This document shows positions 34,052 through 41,792 of a stretch of DNA of 64,000 nt, one piece after another. The stretch is from Bacteroidales bacterium. Lineage in GTDB: Bacteria > Bacteroidota > Bacteroidia > Bacteroidales > F082. The position numbers and the translations under genes were made by a program. The notes under the pieces are model-generated. The model was not told where the DNA came from. It searched no databases and saw nothing but the letters and a program-made list of their open reading frames with translations. The DNA lies in contig JAGCPH010000020.1 in assembly GCA_017645275.1 (NCBI GenBank), positions 1-64,000 on the forward strand, in the 5' to 3' direction. Every line of letters starts with the position of its first letter. Position 1 is the stretch's first letter.

Positions 34052-35164
34052 ATGTCATATTGCGAAAAAGACATCCAGTACATGAGGCGGGCCATCGAGC
34101 TCGCGAAGAAGGGCGGAGGCTTCGTCCATCCCAATCCCTTGGTGGGCTGCGTCGTGGTGAAAGACGGTCAGGTCATCGCTGAGGGTTATCACGAGAAATA
34201 CGGTGGTTTTCATGCTGAACGAAACGCTTTAACATATTGTAAAACAGAAACTAAAGACGCTTTACTTTATGTAACACTTGAACCATGTTGCCACTACGGA
34301 AAAACGCCTCCTTGCACCGAGATAATCATCGAAAAAGGCATCAAAAAAGTGTTTGTCGGCATCCTCGACCCGAACCCGTTGGTAGCTGGCAAAGGCGTGA
34401 AGATTTTGCAAGACGCAGGCATTGAAGTCGAAGTCGGGATATGTGCAGACGAGATTCGGGAATTGAATAAGGTGTTTTTGAAATACATCATCACCAAGCG
34501 GCCGTACGTCATCATGAAGACTGCTATGACCCTCGACGGGAAAATTGCTGCACACACTGGCGATTCCAAGTGGGTGACGAACGAAGAATCACGCAAGATG
34601 GTGCATCAGCTGCGTAGCGAGATGGCTGGCGTGGTGGTCGGAATCAACACCGTTTTGGCCGATGACCCGATGCTGACATGCCGATTGGAAGGAAATCATC
34701 ATCAGCCAGCGAGAATTGTGGTTGATAGCAAATTGAGGATACCGATTGATTGTCAATTGGTTAAGACGGCAAAAGAATACAGGACGATTGTTGCGACAAC
34801 ACAGACCGATGCCCGTAGGGACGATGTGCACATCGTCCCTACTGGCGTGGAAATCATTGAATGTCAATCGAATAACAACCGTGTTGATATCAATGACCTC
34901 ATGACAAGACTCGGTTCCATGGGCATCGATTCGCTCCTCCTTGAGGGCGGCGGAACATTGAATGCGGCGTTTCTTGAGGCAGGATGTGTGGATGAGGTAT
35001 GGGCATTCATCGCACCGAAAATCATTGGTGGAAGCGAGGCGAAGACACCTGTCGCAGGCAAGGGAATCGACAGGATGTGCGATGCGATAAAACTGCAAGA
35101 CATTGATATTCAGAATATTAACAGTGATATTTTAATAAAAGGAAAGATATGTTCACGGGAATAA
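34052..35164 (+). CDS. ribD: Bifunctional riboflavin deaminase/reductase
   Basis: This 370-residue protein carries out steps 2 and 3 of riboflavin synthesis. The N-terminal deaminase zinc site is HAERNAL and EPCCHYGKTPPC. The C-terminal NADPH reductase domain has KTAMTLDGKIAAHTGDSKWVT and LLLEGGGTLNAAFLE. Residues 255-264 (RRDDVHIVPT) are encoded by a perfect 28-bp palindrome between two strands of the reductase domain, absent from typical RibD. The ATG immediately follows the riboswitch terminator. The 3' end overlaps ribE by 16 bp. Confidence 0.95.
   Translation: MSYCEKDIQYMRRAIELAKKGGGFVHPNPLVGCVVVKDGQVIAEGYHEKYGGFHAERNALTYCKTETKDALLYVTLEPCCHYGKTPPCTEIIIEKGIKKVFVGILDPNPLVAGKGVKILQDAGIEVEVGICADEIRELNKVFLKYIITKRPYVIMKTAMTLDGKIAAHTGDSKWVTNEESRKMVHQLRSEMAGVVVGINTVLADDPMLTCRLEGNHHQPARIVVDSKLRIPIDCQLVKTAKEYRTIVATTQTDARRDDVHIVPTGVEIIECQSNNNRVDINDLMTRLGSMGIDSLLLEGGGTLNAAFLEAGCVDEVWAFIAPKIIGGSEAKTPVAGKGIDRMCDAIKLQDIDIQNINSDILIKGKICSRE
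34815..34842. repeat. Perfect 28-bp palindrome inside ribD
   Basis: Arm GTAGGGACGATGTG and its exact complement are centred at TGCA. It lies in the reductase domain and keeps the frame. Its arrangement resembles the 30-bp palindrome in the AmgK-like gene, but the arm sequence differs. Confidence 0.85.
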
Positions 35165-35796
35165 TTGAGGAAATCGGGAAAGTGAAAGCCATAGTGCGAC
35201 ACGCCAACAGCATCAAGCTGACCATAGCGGTCAAGAAGATTCTGGAGGACATGCATGTGGGTGACAGCATCTGCACCAACGGCGTTTGTCTGACGGTGAC
35301 TACATTCGACGACGGCTCATACACTGCCGATGTGATGCCGGAGACAATGAATCGTACCAACTTCAAAGATTTGAGAATCAACGATTTAGTGAATTGCGAG
35401 AGAGCGATGCCAGCAAACGGACGTTTCGGCGGACATATAGTCTCGGGACATATCGATGGCCCTGGCGTGATCTCGAAAATGAGCAGAGACGACAAGGCAA
35501 TCCGCATAAAAATCGAGACACGACCAGAGATTTTGAATTATATCGTGGAGAAAGGCTCCATCACAATTGATGGTATCTCATTGACAGTCACTGAGGTAAG
35601 TAGCTGGGACTTCGGGGTTTCGATTATTGAACACACCCAGGACGCCACCACGCTGACGAAGAAAAAAGTCGGGGAAACGGTCAATCTGGAGAACGACATC
35701 GTTGGAAAATACATAGAGAAATTTGTTGGAAGTTTTTCCGCCAAGAAAGATGAAAACTTACTTAACTTATTGAATGACAATAATTTTTTAGTATAA
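35149..35796 (+). CDS. ribE: Riboflavin synthase alpha chain
   Basis: This 215-residue trimeric enzyme dismutates two 6,7-dimethyl-8-ribityllumazines to riboflavin. It contains two homologous lumazine-binding barrels. The first starts MFTGIIEEIGKV and includes SICTNGVCLTV, and the second includes GHIDGPG and GSITIDGISLTV. It overlaps ribD by 16 bp and abuts ribBA, indicating coupled translation. Confidence 0.96.
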   Translation: MFTGIIEEIGKVKAIVRHANSIKLTIAVKKILEDMHVGDSICTNGVCLTVTTFDDGSYTADVMPETMNRTNFKDLRINDLVNCERAMPANGRFGGHIVSGHIDGPGVISKMSRDDKAIRIKIETRPEILNYIVEKGSITIDGISLTVTEVSSWDFGVSIIEHTQDATTLTKKKVGETVNLENDIVGKYIEKFVGSFSAKKDENLLNLLNDNNFLV

Positions 35797-37044
35797 ATGA
35801 ACAAAGATTTTAACACTATTGAGGAAGCGTTGGAAGAGTTGCGCAACGGCAAAATGATTATCGTTGTTGACGACCCTGACCGTGAGAATGAAGGCGATTT
35901 GATTTGTGCGGCTGAATTTGCGACCGTTGAGAACGTGAATTTCATGGCATCATACGGCAAAGGCTTGATTTGCATGCCGATGAGCTCTGAGATTTGCAAA
36001 CGATTGAAACTCAATCAGATGGTGGTGGAAAACACCGACAACCACTGCACTGCGTTTACCGTTTCGATTGACCACAGAGACACCACAACAGGCATCTCGG
36101 CTGTTGAACGTTCCATCACAGCACGCAAGGTGGTTGAAGACGGCGCTCGTCCTGAGGATTTCCGTCGTCCTGGCCACATGTTTCCGCTTGAGGCGCGCGA
36201 GGGTGGCGTGTTGAAACGTGGTGGCCACACTGAGGCTACCGTCGATATGATGCGCCTCGCCGGACTGAAGGAATGCGGCTTGTGCTGCGAAATCATGCGC
36301 GAGGACGGCACTATGATGCGTACCACTGAGCTGGTGCAGTTTGCGAAGGCTAACAACTTGAAAATCACTTCGATAGCAGAGTTGATAAAGTATCGTAGAA
36401 AGACTGAGGTTTTGGTAGAACGTGTCACTGAGGCTGAGTTACCTACTAAATATGGCACCTTCAAAGCCATCGGTTTCATCGACAAAATCACTGGCGAGCA
36501 CCATGTGGCATTGGTGAAAGGCGACCTGACCACCGACGAACCTGTTTTGTGCCGCGTGCACTCGGAATGTCTGACAGGCGACGCTTTCGGCTCGATGCGT
36601 TGCGACTGTGGCGAGCAGCTGCAGGAGGCTATGCGCCGTATTGAGGCTAAGGGCAGGGGCGTGTTGCTCTATCTCCGTCAGGAAGGCCGTGGCATAGGCT
36701 TGATTAACAAGCTGAAAGCATATACTTTGCAGGACAAAGGCATGGACACTGTCGAGGCCAACCTCGCCCTCGGTTTCGCCGCCGATTTGAGAGATTACGG
36801 CACTGGCGCTGAGATTTTAGCCGACCTCGGTGCCAAAAAAATCATAGTGATGACCAATAACCCTATGAAAATCAGCGGTTTGGAAGGCTATGGAATCGAA
36901 ATCGTAGGTCGTGAGCCTATCGAGATGACTTGCAACGAAAAGGATGCATTCTATCTTTATACGAAATACAAAAAAATGGGGCACATGCTACATGTTAAAG
37001 AGATAAATGGATGCCCTGACGGGCAGAAATCCAACAAAATCTAA
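35797..37044 (+). CDS. ribBA: Bifunctional DHBP synthase/GTP cyclohydrolase II
   Basis: This 415-residue fusion supplies both riboflavin precursors. Residues ~1-205 form 3,4-dihydroxy-2-butanone-4-phosphate synthase ([42 protein letters not shown]). Residues ~210-405 form GTP cyclohydrolase II with the zinc site [19 protein letters not shown] and RQEGRGIGL. The ATG directly follows the ribE stop. Both halves appear catalytically complete. Confidence 0.96.
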   Translation: MNKDFNTIEEALEELRNGKMIIVVDDPDRENEGDLICAAEFATVENVNFMASYGKGLICMPMSSEICKRLKLNQMVVENTDNHCTAFTVSIDHRDTTTGISAVERSITARKVVEDGARPEDFRRPGHMFPLEAREGGVLKRGGHTEATVDMMRLAGLKECGLCCEIMREDGTMMRTTELVQFAKANNLKITSIAELIKYRRKTEVLVERVTEAELPTKYGTFKAIGFIDKITGEHHVALVKGDLTTDEPVLCRVHSECLTGDAFGSMRCDCGEQLQEAMRRIEAKGRGVLLYLRQEGRGIGLINKLKAYTLQDKGMDTVEANLALGFAADLRDYGTGAEILADLGAKKIIVMTNNPMKISGLEGYGIEIVGREPIEMTCNEKDAFYLYTKYKKMGHMLHVKEINGCPDGQKSNKI

Positions 37045-37164
37045 TAAAAAATCTAACAAAATATACTACGAAGAGAATTTTGAAAGATTTTAAAATAGAT
37101 TTTGAAAGATTTCTCGCCGAAGGCGACCGAAAATAGAAATATTAACAATTTAAACTATATAAAA

Positions 37165-37626
37165 ATGAACATCTTAGAAGGAAAATTATTAGCTCAGGGC
37201 CAGAAGATCGCCATCGTGGCTGGCCGTTTCAATGAAATCATCACCAACAAGCTGTTGGGCGGCGCCATCGACGCTTTCAAACGTCACGGTGGCGACGAGA
37301 AAAACATTGATGTCGCTTGGGTTCCGGGCGCTTTCGAGATCCCGCTCGTAGCAAAGAAGATGGCTGCAAGCAAGAAATACGACGCTGTCGTGTGCTTGGG
37401 CGCTGTGATTCGTGGCGCTACACCACATTTCGACATGGTCGCCAACGAAGCTACTAAAGGCATCGCTACTGTTGGTCTTCAGACAGAAGTGCCAGTGATT
37501 TTTGGCGTTTTGACTACCGACAGCATCGAGCAGGCCGTTGAACGCGCTGGCTCAAAAGCCGGAAACAAAGGCTTCGAGGCAGTGACTACAGCCATCGAGA
37601 TGGTGAATCTGCTGAAACAGATTTAG
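37165..37626 (+). CDS. ribH: 6,7-dimethyl-8-ribityllumazine synthase
   Basis: This 153-residue protein condenses the RibA/D and RibB products to lumazine and forms capsid-like oligomers. Family motifs are [37 protein letters not shown] and GVLTTDS. The ATG at 37165 matches the usual N-terminus. The 120-bp gap from ribBA contains repeated GAAAGATTT words and no clear promoter, so it probably belongs to the same operon. Confidence 0.95.
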   Translation: MNILEGKLLAQGQKIAIVAGRFNEIITNKLLGGAIDAFKRHGGDEKNIDVAWVPGAFEIPLVAKKMAASKKYDAVVCLGAVIRGATPHFDMVANEATKGIATVGLQTEVPVIFGVLTTDSIEQAVERAGSKAGNKGFEAVTTAIEMVNLLKQI

Positions 37627-37630
37627 CCAT

Positions 37631-37663
37631 TAGCCATTAGCTGCTAGATAAACCTAATGGCTA
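37631..37663. terminator. Hairpin between ribH and pncB
   Basis: TAGCCATTAG (37631-37640) pairs perfectly with CTAATGGCTA (37654-37663). It overlaps the pncB stop codon by three bases and lies between convergent genes, so it may serve both. Confidence 0.65.
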
Positions 37664-39133
37664 TTTGTCGAATTCTTCAATTTCCTTGACGATGTTTTCG
37701 ATGAGGTGCTCCTTCAGGTCGTAGAGGTCGTCGGAGATATCGCATTTGTAGTAATGCGGGTTGATGAGACGTTTCTCGGTCTCGTCCATATGGTCAAGAT
37801 TATCAAGGTAATAGGCGCGTTTTTCCTGAATCGGGATGTCCTCGAGGATGGTCTTGCCGTCTTTCATCACCTGCGGCTGCAAAATTCTGAACTCATATTT
37901 CCCTGCAGGGAAGGTGGTCGATTTCAGTCGGTCGGTCTCGTCGCGAAGAGTTATTTCCTCATGATTCTCAATGGCTTGTGAGAGCTTGTCGCCACGCAGA
38001 CATGTCACGTCGACCTTGAATTTGTTGTTGCGGATGATGCGATAGGTAATCTGGAAGCCCGGGTTGATGAGCTTGCTGCTCTCCTCGGAGCGTTTCAACA
38101 CCGGCATGTCGTCGACTTGCACAAGTTTATACACATTTCCGAAGCAAGGGTTATGTTTGCTTGTCGCGATGGCATCGCCCACGCCATAGCTGTCCACTTT
38201 GCAGCCTTGGCGTTCCAGCTCGGTGATGAGATATTCGTCTAACGCGTTGGTAGCGAATATCTTACAGTTCTTGAGACCTGCGTTGTCGAGCATCTCGCGG
38301 GCATGAATCGATAGGTATGTCAAGTCGCCGCTGTCGAGACGGATGCCGTAGCCGTAAGGGTAGGAGTCGTCTATCCCGTTGGCTTTGAACGCTTTGATGG
38401 CGTTTTTCACGCCGCAGCGCAGGGTGTCGTATGTGTCGACGAGGAGTATCAGCACCTCGTTTTTATGTGTCTTGATATATTTGTCGAACGCTTCGTATTC
38501 GCCTTTCACCGTTGGGCCGAACGAGGTGACGTAGCTGTGAGCCATCGTGCCTGATGCCGGGAACCCGAACTCGACGCCTGTGGCTATGTTTGAGGTGTTG
38601 GCGCAACCTCCGATGTATGCCGCTTTTCCGCCGTATATCGCAGCCCACGGACCATGTGCGCGGCGGCTTCCGAACTCGCTGACAGGCTTGGTGGTGCTAC
38701 GTGTCACGCGCGACGCCTTTGTTGCCACTGCCATCTGGTGGTTCATTATGCAAAGCATAGGGGTCTCAAGCACTTGAGCCTCGATGATAGGACCTTCGAT
38801 GGTGATAATAGGCTCTTTAGGGAACGCTATCTCGCCCTCGCGCATGGCGTAGATATTGCCAGTGAACTTCATCTTGGCGAAATATTTGCGCACCTCGGCG
38901 TATTCCTCGCCTGGCAAAAACTGTTCAAAGAAACTCTCAGGGGCTTTTCCGAGGCCTTCGACCATCTTCAGCACCTCGCGAACGCCGCTGACCACCGCCC
39001 AGTTGTTGGTGTCGGGAGCCTTACGGTAAAAAAGATTAAAAATGGCACGTTTGTTTTGCATTCCATTGTCATAGAACGACTTACCCATCGTGTACTGGTA
39101 CTTGTCGGAGCAATACGAAATGTTCAAATCCAT
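37661..39133 (-). CDS. pncB: Nicotinate phosphoribosyltransferase
   Basis: This 490-residue enzyme makes nicotinate mononucleotide from nicotinate and PRPP in the NAD salvage pathway. Signatures include KYQYTMGKSFYDNG near the N-terminus, FGSRRAHGP, GYGIRLDSGDL and SYGVGDAIATSK. Length fits the longer bacterial form. It is transcribed alone from a minus-strand TATCTTTG -7 box at 39153-39160. Confidence 0.93.
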   Translation of the reverse strand: MDLNISYCSDKYQYTMGKSFYDNGMQNKRAIFNLFYRKAPDTNNWAVVSGVREVLKMVEGLGKAPESFFEQFLPGEEYAEVRKYFAKMKFTGNIYAMREGEIAFPKEPIITIEGPIIEAQVLETPMLCIMNHQMAVATKASRVTRSTTKPVSEFGSRRAHGPWAAIYGGKAAYIGGCANTSNIATGVEFGFPASGTMAHSYVTSFGPTVKGEYEAFDKYIKTHKNEVLILLVDTYDTLRCGVKNAIKAFKANGIDDSYPYGYGIRLDSGDLTYLSIHAREMLDNAGLKNCKIFATNALDEYLITELERQGCKVDSYGVGDAIATSKHNPCFGNVYKLVQVDDMPVLKRSEESSKLINPGFQITYRIIRNNKFKVDVTCLRGDKLSQAIENHEEITLRDETDRLKSTTFPAGKYEFRILQPQVMKDGKTILEDIPIQEKRAYYLDNLDHMDETEKRLINPHYYKCDISDDLYDLKEHLIENIVKEIEEFDK

Positions 39134-39174
39134 AATTTGCTAAAATTTTCTGCAAAGATATATAAATTTCTTAA

Positions 39175-39210
39175 ATCTCACACAGATTTCACAGATTACA
39201 CGGATTTTTC
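39175..39210. repeat. CACAGATTT/ACAGATTAC short repeats
   Basis: The spacer reads as degenerate copies of CACAGATT. A related GCAGATATCGCAGATATCGC string lies at 41455-41475. There is no gene between pncB and the nuclease gene (39134-39434). The spacer otherwise holds the pncB promoter, a 122-bp palindromic element and the nuclease promoter. Confidence 0.45.
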
Positions 39211-39240
39211 TGTTCTTCCGAAGATTTGAACTCCTTGAGG

Positions 39241-39362
39241 CGTCATTTCGAGCGAAACGTAGTGGAGTCGAGAAATCACCGGCCATTGAATGTTCCGAAA
39301 CAATTGATTGGCGGTGATTTCTCCACTACGCTCCATTTCATTGCGCTTCGGTCGAAATGACG
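39241..39362. repeat. Intergenic copy of the 111-122-bp palindromic element
   Basis: Terminal arms CGTCATTTCGAGCG and CGGTCGAAATGACG flank inner arms GAGAAATCACCGG and GGCGGTGATTTCTCC. It is the same family as 5799-5909 and 54855-54975. Confidence 0.85.
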
Positions 39363-39407
39363 TGGGGGAATCTCAAACAAATTAGTCTGTACTATCAAAG
39401 AATTTCT

Positions 39408-39415
39408 TAATTTTG
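39408..39415 (+). promoter_or_regulatory. -7 promoter element of the secreted nuclease gene
   Basis: TAATTTTG followed by CA, 20 nt before the ATG at 39435. Confidence 0.6.
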
Positions 39416-39434
39416 CATGATGAATTGAATTTTT

Positions 39435-40199
39435 ATGAGAAAGCTGTTTTTATTTATAATACTCATTTCTTCAGGCGTTGTTGCTTTTTCGCAGAAGCCT
39501 GTAAACCTTGAAAATGTTGAGGTTCCGGGGAAAATTGATGACCGCACTGAGCGTGTCATTGTGCACAAGGGATACACTGTTTCGTACAATGCCGACTGGA
39601 AGATCCCCAACTGGGTGGCGTACGAGCTCACCGATGTGGAGGTGGCGGGCGAGGAGCCGCGTGCCAAGAAGTTTGTGCCCGACCCGATGGTACCTAAATA
39701 CGAGTCGGCGACCACTGACGATTACAAAAACACCGGCTGGGACCGCGGTCACATGGCGCCGGCAGCCGACATGAAATGGGACCCGCAGGCGATGAAAGAG
39801 TCGTTTTACCTGTCGAATGTGTGTCCGCAGAACAGAAATCTCAATGGTGGCGCATGGAAAGACCTTGAGGAGCAGGTGCGAGACCTCGCGGCGCAGAAAG
39901 GGAGTATTTACGTGGTGTGCGGGCCGATAGTGGCGGCTGATTATCAGACGATTGGCGCAAACAAGGTGGTCATCCCGAGTGCTTTTTTCAAGGTGTTGCT
40001 GCAGGAGGAAGACGGCACGATTCACACCATCGGCTTCGTTTATGAGAATGTGGCCGGTCGCCGTCCGATGTCGACTTACGCCATGACTGTCGACGAGGTT
40101 GAAGAGCTGACAGGCATCGATTTCTTCCCGTCGTTGCCCGACAAGGTTGAGAAAAGGGCAGAGGCCGAGGTCGATTTCACGAAGTGGACGGTGAAGTAG
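39435..40199 (+). CDS. Secreted DNA/RNA non-specific endonuclease
   Basis: This 254-residue protein has a signal peptide (about residues 1-20, ending VAFSQ) and a His-Me-finger nuclease domain of the NucA/Serratia type. The signature DRGHMAPAADMKWD contains the catalytic histidine. The downstream NVCPQNRNLNGGAWKDLE provides the metal-binding Asn and the helix. It probably degrades nucleic acids outside the cytoplasm. It stands alone, between a palindromic repeat upstream and a repeated promoter cassette downstream. Confidence 0.92.
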   Translation: MRKLFLFIILISSGVVAFSQKPVNLENVEVPGKIDDRTERVIVHKGYTVSYNADWKIPNWVAYELTDVEVAGEEPRAKKFVPDPMVPKYESATTDDYKNTGWDRGHMAPAADMKWDPQAMKESFYLSNVCPQNRNLNGGAWKDLEEQVRDLAAQKGSIYVVCGPIVAADYQTIGANKVVIPSAFFKVLLQEEDGTIHTIGFVYENVAGRRPMSTYAMTVDEVEELTGIDFFPSLPDKVEKRAEAEVDFTKWTVK

Positions 40200-40203
40200 A
40201 TTT

Positions 40204-40252
40204 TTTTTCAAAAACCGGCTGCGCGATTAAAAATTTGTTGTATCTTTGCAGC
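40204..40252 (+). promoter_or_regulatory. Repeated promoter cassette, copy 1
   Basis: It contains CAAAAACCGGCTGCGCGATT followed by TATCTTTGCA (-7 box 40241-40248). Nearly the same sequence recurs at 51216-51264, and a more diverged version at 51968-52025. Each copy ends at a -7 box. Confidence 0.65.
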
Positions 40253-40340
40253 GTGAAATCAATAGGGGAACAGTCCAGTTTAGACGTCCACAATTTGGTG
40301 ATGACCTTTCGAGCGAGCCAACCTATCGGTTTCTTTTTTT
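40253..40340 (+). ncRNA. Candidate small RNA A
   Basis: A transcript from the -7 box at 40241-40248 would be closed by a 12-bp stem, GAAATCAATAGG (40255-40266) with CCTATCGGTTTC (40322-40333), with one A-C mismatch and G-U pairs. Seven T follow at 40334-40340. An inner hairpin CCAC-AATTT-GGTG (40288-40300) is also visible. No open reading frame of note. It resembles a terminator-ended small RNA of no family known to me. Confidence 0.5.
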
Positions 40341-40433
40341 ATGTCCACTGACGATAAACTTGTGAGATTACAAAACGAGCTCATTTAGCTTATAATACTT
40401 TCTATTAAACTATTAAGCTAATAATCTGAAAAT
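40328..40433. repeat. ~105-bp direct repeat, left copy (flanks rhuM)
   Basis: Starts GGTTTCTTTTTTTATGTCC and ends TAATCTGAAAA. About 90% identical by eye to 41550-41663. It contains CATTTAGCTTAT and TTAAACTATTAAGC. It overlaps the terminator of small RNA A. Confidence 0.8.
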
Positions 40434-41305
40434 CACAAAATTTTCAAAATCTTCTCTTTATTGAAATTCAGTTTTGAGAACGCGAACATTCTTTTTCCTA
40501 AATCTTTTAAAGAAGCTCCGATATGATATACTTCGTCGTCGATAATCAGAAACCTGTCGTGCGATTTGTTAAAATGCTCAATGTTTATTGGCTGATACTG
40601 GGAGTTATGCTTTTCCATATCCAGTTTGAGATTCCCAGAAATATGAGCAGTGTAAATCGTGGCTGAGACATTATCTTCTCGTTTGTTTAGAATTTTTAGA
40701 ACCGAATCATCGACATAGTTGTCGATTAGGATTATTTCTTTCTTAGCTTTTCTGATTAAATCTGCGATAAAGTTATATGCGTCAAAAATCTGACCGTTGT
40801 AGAAAACGCCTTCGTGAGGCGGAAGCTGACTATGTATTTCGGAATCAATGGCATTTGTTTTTTCTTCTAGTTTGTAAACTTTAACTTCTAATATGTCAAG
40901 TCGGTTGTTAACAGCATATCCTTTTAAAATAAAATCTTTGATAACCTTATTAGCCCATTTACGGAAATCAGTGCTGCGTTTCGATTTTACTCTATAACCA
41001 ACGGATATAATTACATCAAGGTTGTAAATCTTTGTTTTATACGGTTTTCCGTCCGAGGCAGTTAGTAAGGAATCCTTACATACTGAAATTTTGTCCAACT
41101 CGCCTTCTCTAAACAAATTGCCGATATGAATTGTTATATTATTTCTAGTTGTCTCGAAAAGAATAGCCATTTGAGCCTGAGTGAGCCACACTGTTTCTTC
41201 ATGTAGTTGCACTTCTAATTGAATTGTTCCGTCTTCGCTTCTGTAGATAATTACTGACTTATCCGATTGCTGACCGTCTGCTGATAAAATTATTTGATTA
41301 TCCAT
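40433..41305 (-). CDS. RhuM-family protein
   Basis: This ~290-residue protein belongs to the virulence RhuM family, named from Salmonella pathogenicity island 3 and of unproven function. The N-terminal half reads TVWLTQAQMAILFETTRNNITIHI (helix-turn-helix-like), then YNLDVIISVGYRVKSKRSTDFRKWA, the family's hallmark. The C-terminal part (from about LPPHEGVFYNGQIFDAY) resembles a DUF/ORF6N-associated module with IDNYVDDSVL. The start at 41305 is chosen because a minus-strand TAATTTTG -7 box lies at 41353-41360, inside a longer frame that would begin at 41383. It is enclosed by direct repeats, suggesting a mobile cassette. Confidence 0.82.
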   Translation of the reverse strand: MDNQIILSADGQQSDKSVIIYRSEDGTIQLEVQLHEETVWLTQAQMAILFETTRNNITIHIGNLFREGELDKISVCKDSLLTASDGKPYKTKIYNLDVIISVGYRVKSKRSTDFRKWANKVIKDFILKGYAVNNRLDILEVKVYKLEEKTNAIDSEIHSQLPPHEGVFYNGQIFDAYNFIADLIRKAKKEIILIDNYVDDSVLKILNKREDNVSATIYTAHISGNLKLDMEKHNSQYQPINIEHFNKSHDRFLIIDDEVYHIGASLKDLGKRMFAFSKLNFNKEKILKIL

Positions 41306-41549
41306 TTTTATATTTTTAAAGATTCCAAAAACAATGTTGAATTTCTTGATTGCAAAATTACGGTATAATTTATTATCTGTCAAGGAATTAATTGTTAAAA
41401 AATTTTAACAAAAATTTCATTTTTCTGAAAGAAATCAAACTTTTTTGTCTCTCGCAGATATCGCAGATATCGCGGAAATGTTCTTCCACGGTTTTTATCT
41501 CTCAGATGCCCGCTAAAGCGAGCTGGCAGATTTCGCAGAAAGGAGAGTT

Positions 41550-41663
41550 GGTTTCTATTTTTATGTCCACTGACGATTAACTTGTGAGATTACAAAACGG
41601 GCTCATTTAGCTTATTATACCTTCTATTAAACTATTAAGCCAATAAGCTAATAAGCTGAAAAA
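41550..41663. repeat. ~110-bp direct repeat, right copy (flanks rhuM)
   Basis: Starts GGTTTCTATTTTTATGTCC and ends AATAAGCTGAAAA. It is homologous to 40328-40433 with an extra AATAAGCTA unit near its end. Confidence 0.8.
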
Positions 41664-41725
41664 GGGGAAATGTTAAAAAAAAATTACAAAAAGTGCTCAA
41701 AAATGAAATAGGTGAGAAAATTTTG

Positions 41726-41733
41726 TATTTTTG
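41726..41733 (+). promoter_or_regulatory. -7 promoter element of the MORC/Z1 restriction operon
   Basis: TATTTTTG, 59 nt before the methyltransferase ATG at 41793. No clear -33 box is visible. Confidence 0.5.
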
Positions 41734-41792
41734 TAGGGTCGTAAAACATGGATTCAATTTTTAGATTCTAGTTGAAGATAGAATACAATATT

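Larger units (their letters stand above)
41306..41792. other. Non-coding spacer between rhuM and the defence operon
   Basis: This spacer holds the rhuM promoter and a GCAGATATCGCAGATATCGC microrepeat (about 41455-41475). It also holds the right copy of the ~105-bp direct repeat and the TATTTTTG promoter of the methyltransferase operon (41726-41733). No convincing gene was found. Confidence 0.6.

Noticed and set aside
40433..41383. Longer RhuM start at 41383
   Set aside because: The -7 box at 41353-41360 lies inside that extension, so the start at 41305 is preferred.
41392..41580. Short frame across the microrepeat and direct repeat
   Set aside because: Made of repeat-derived sequence with no protein-like pattern.
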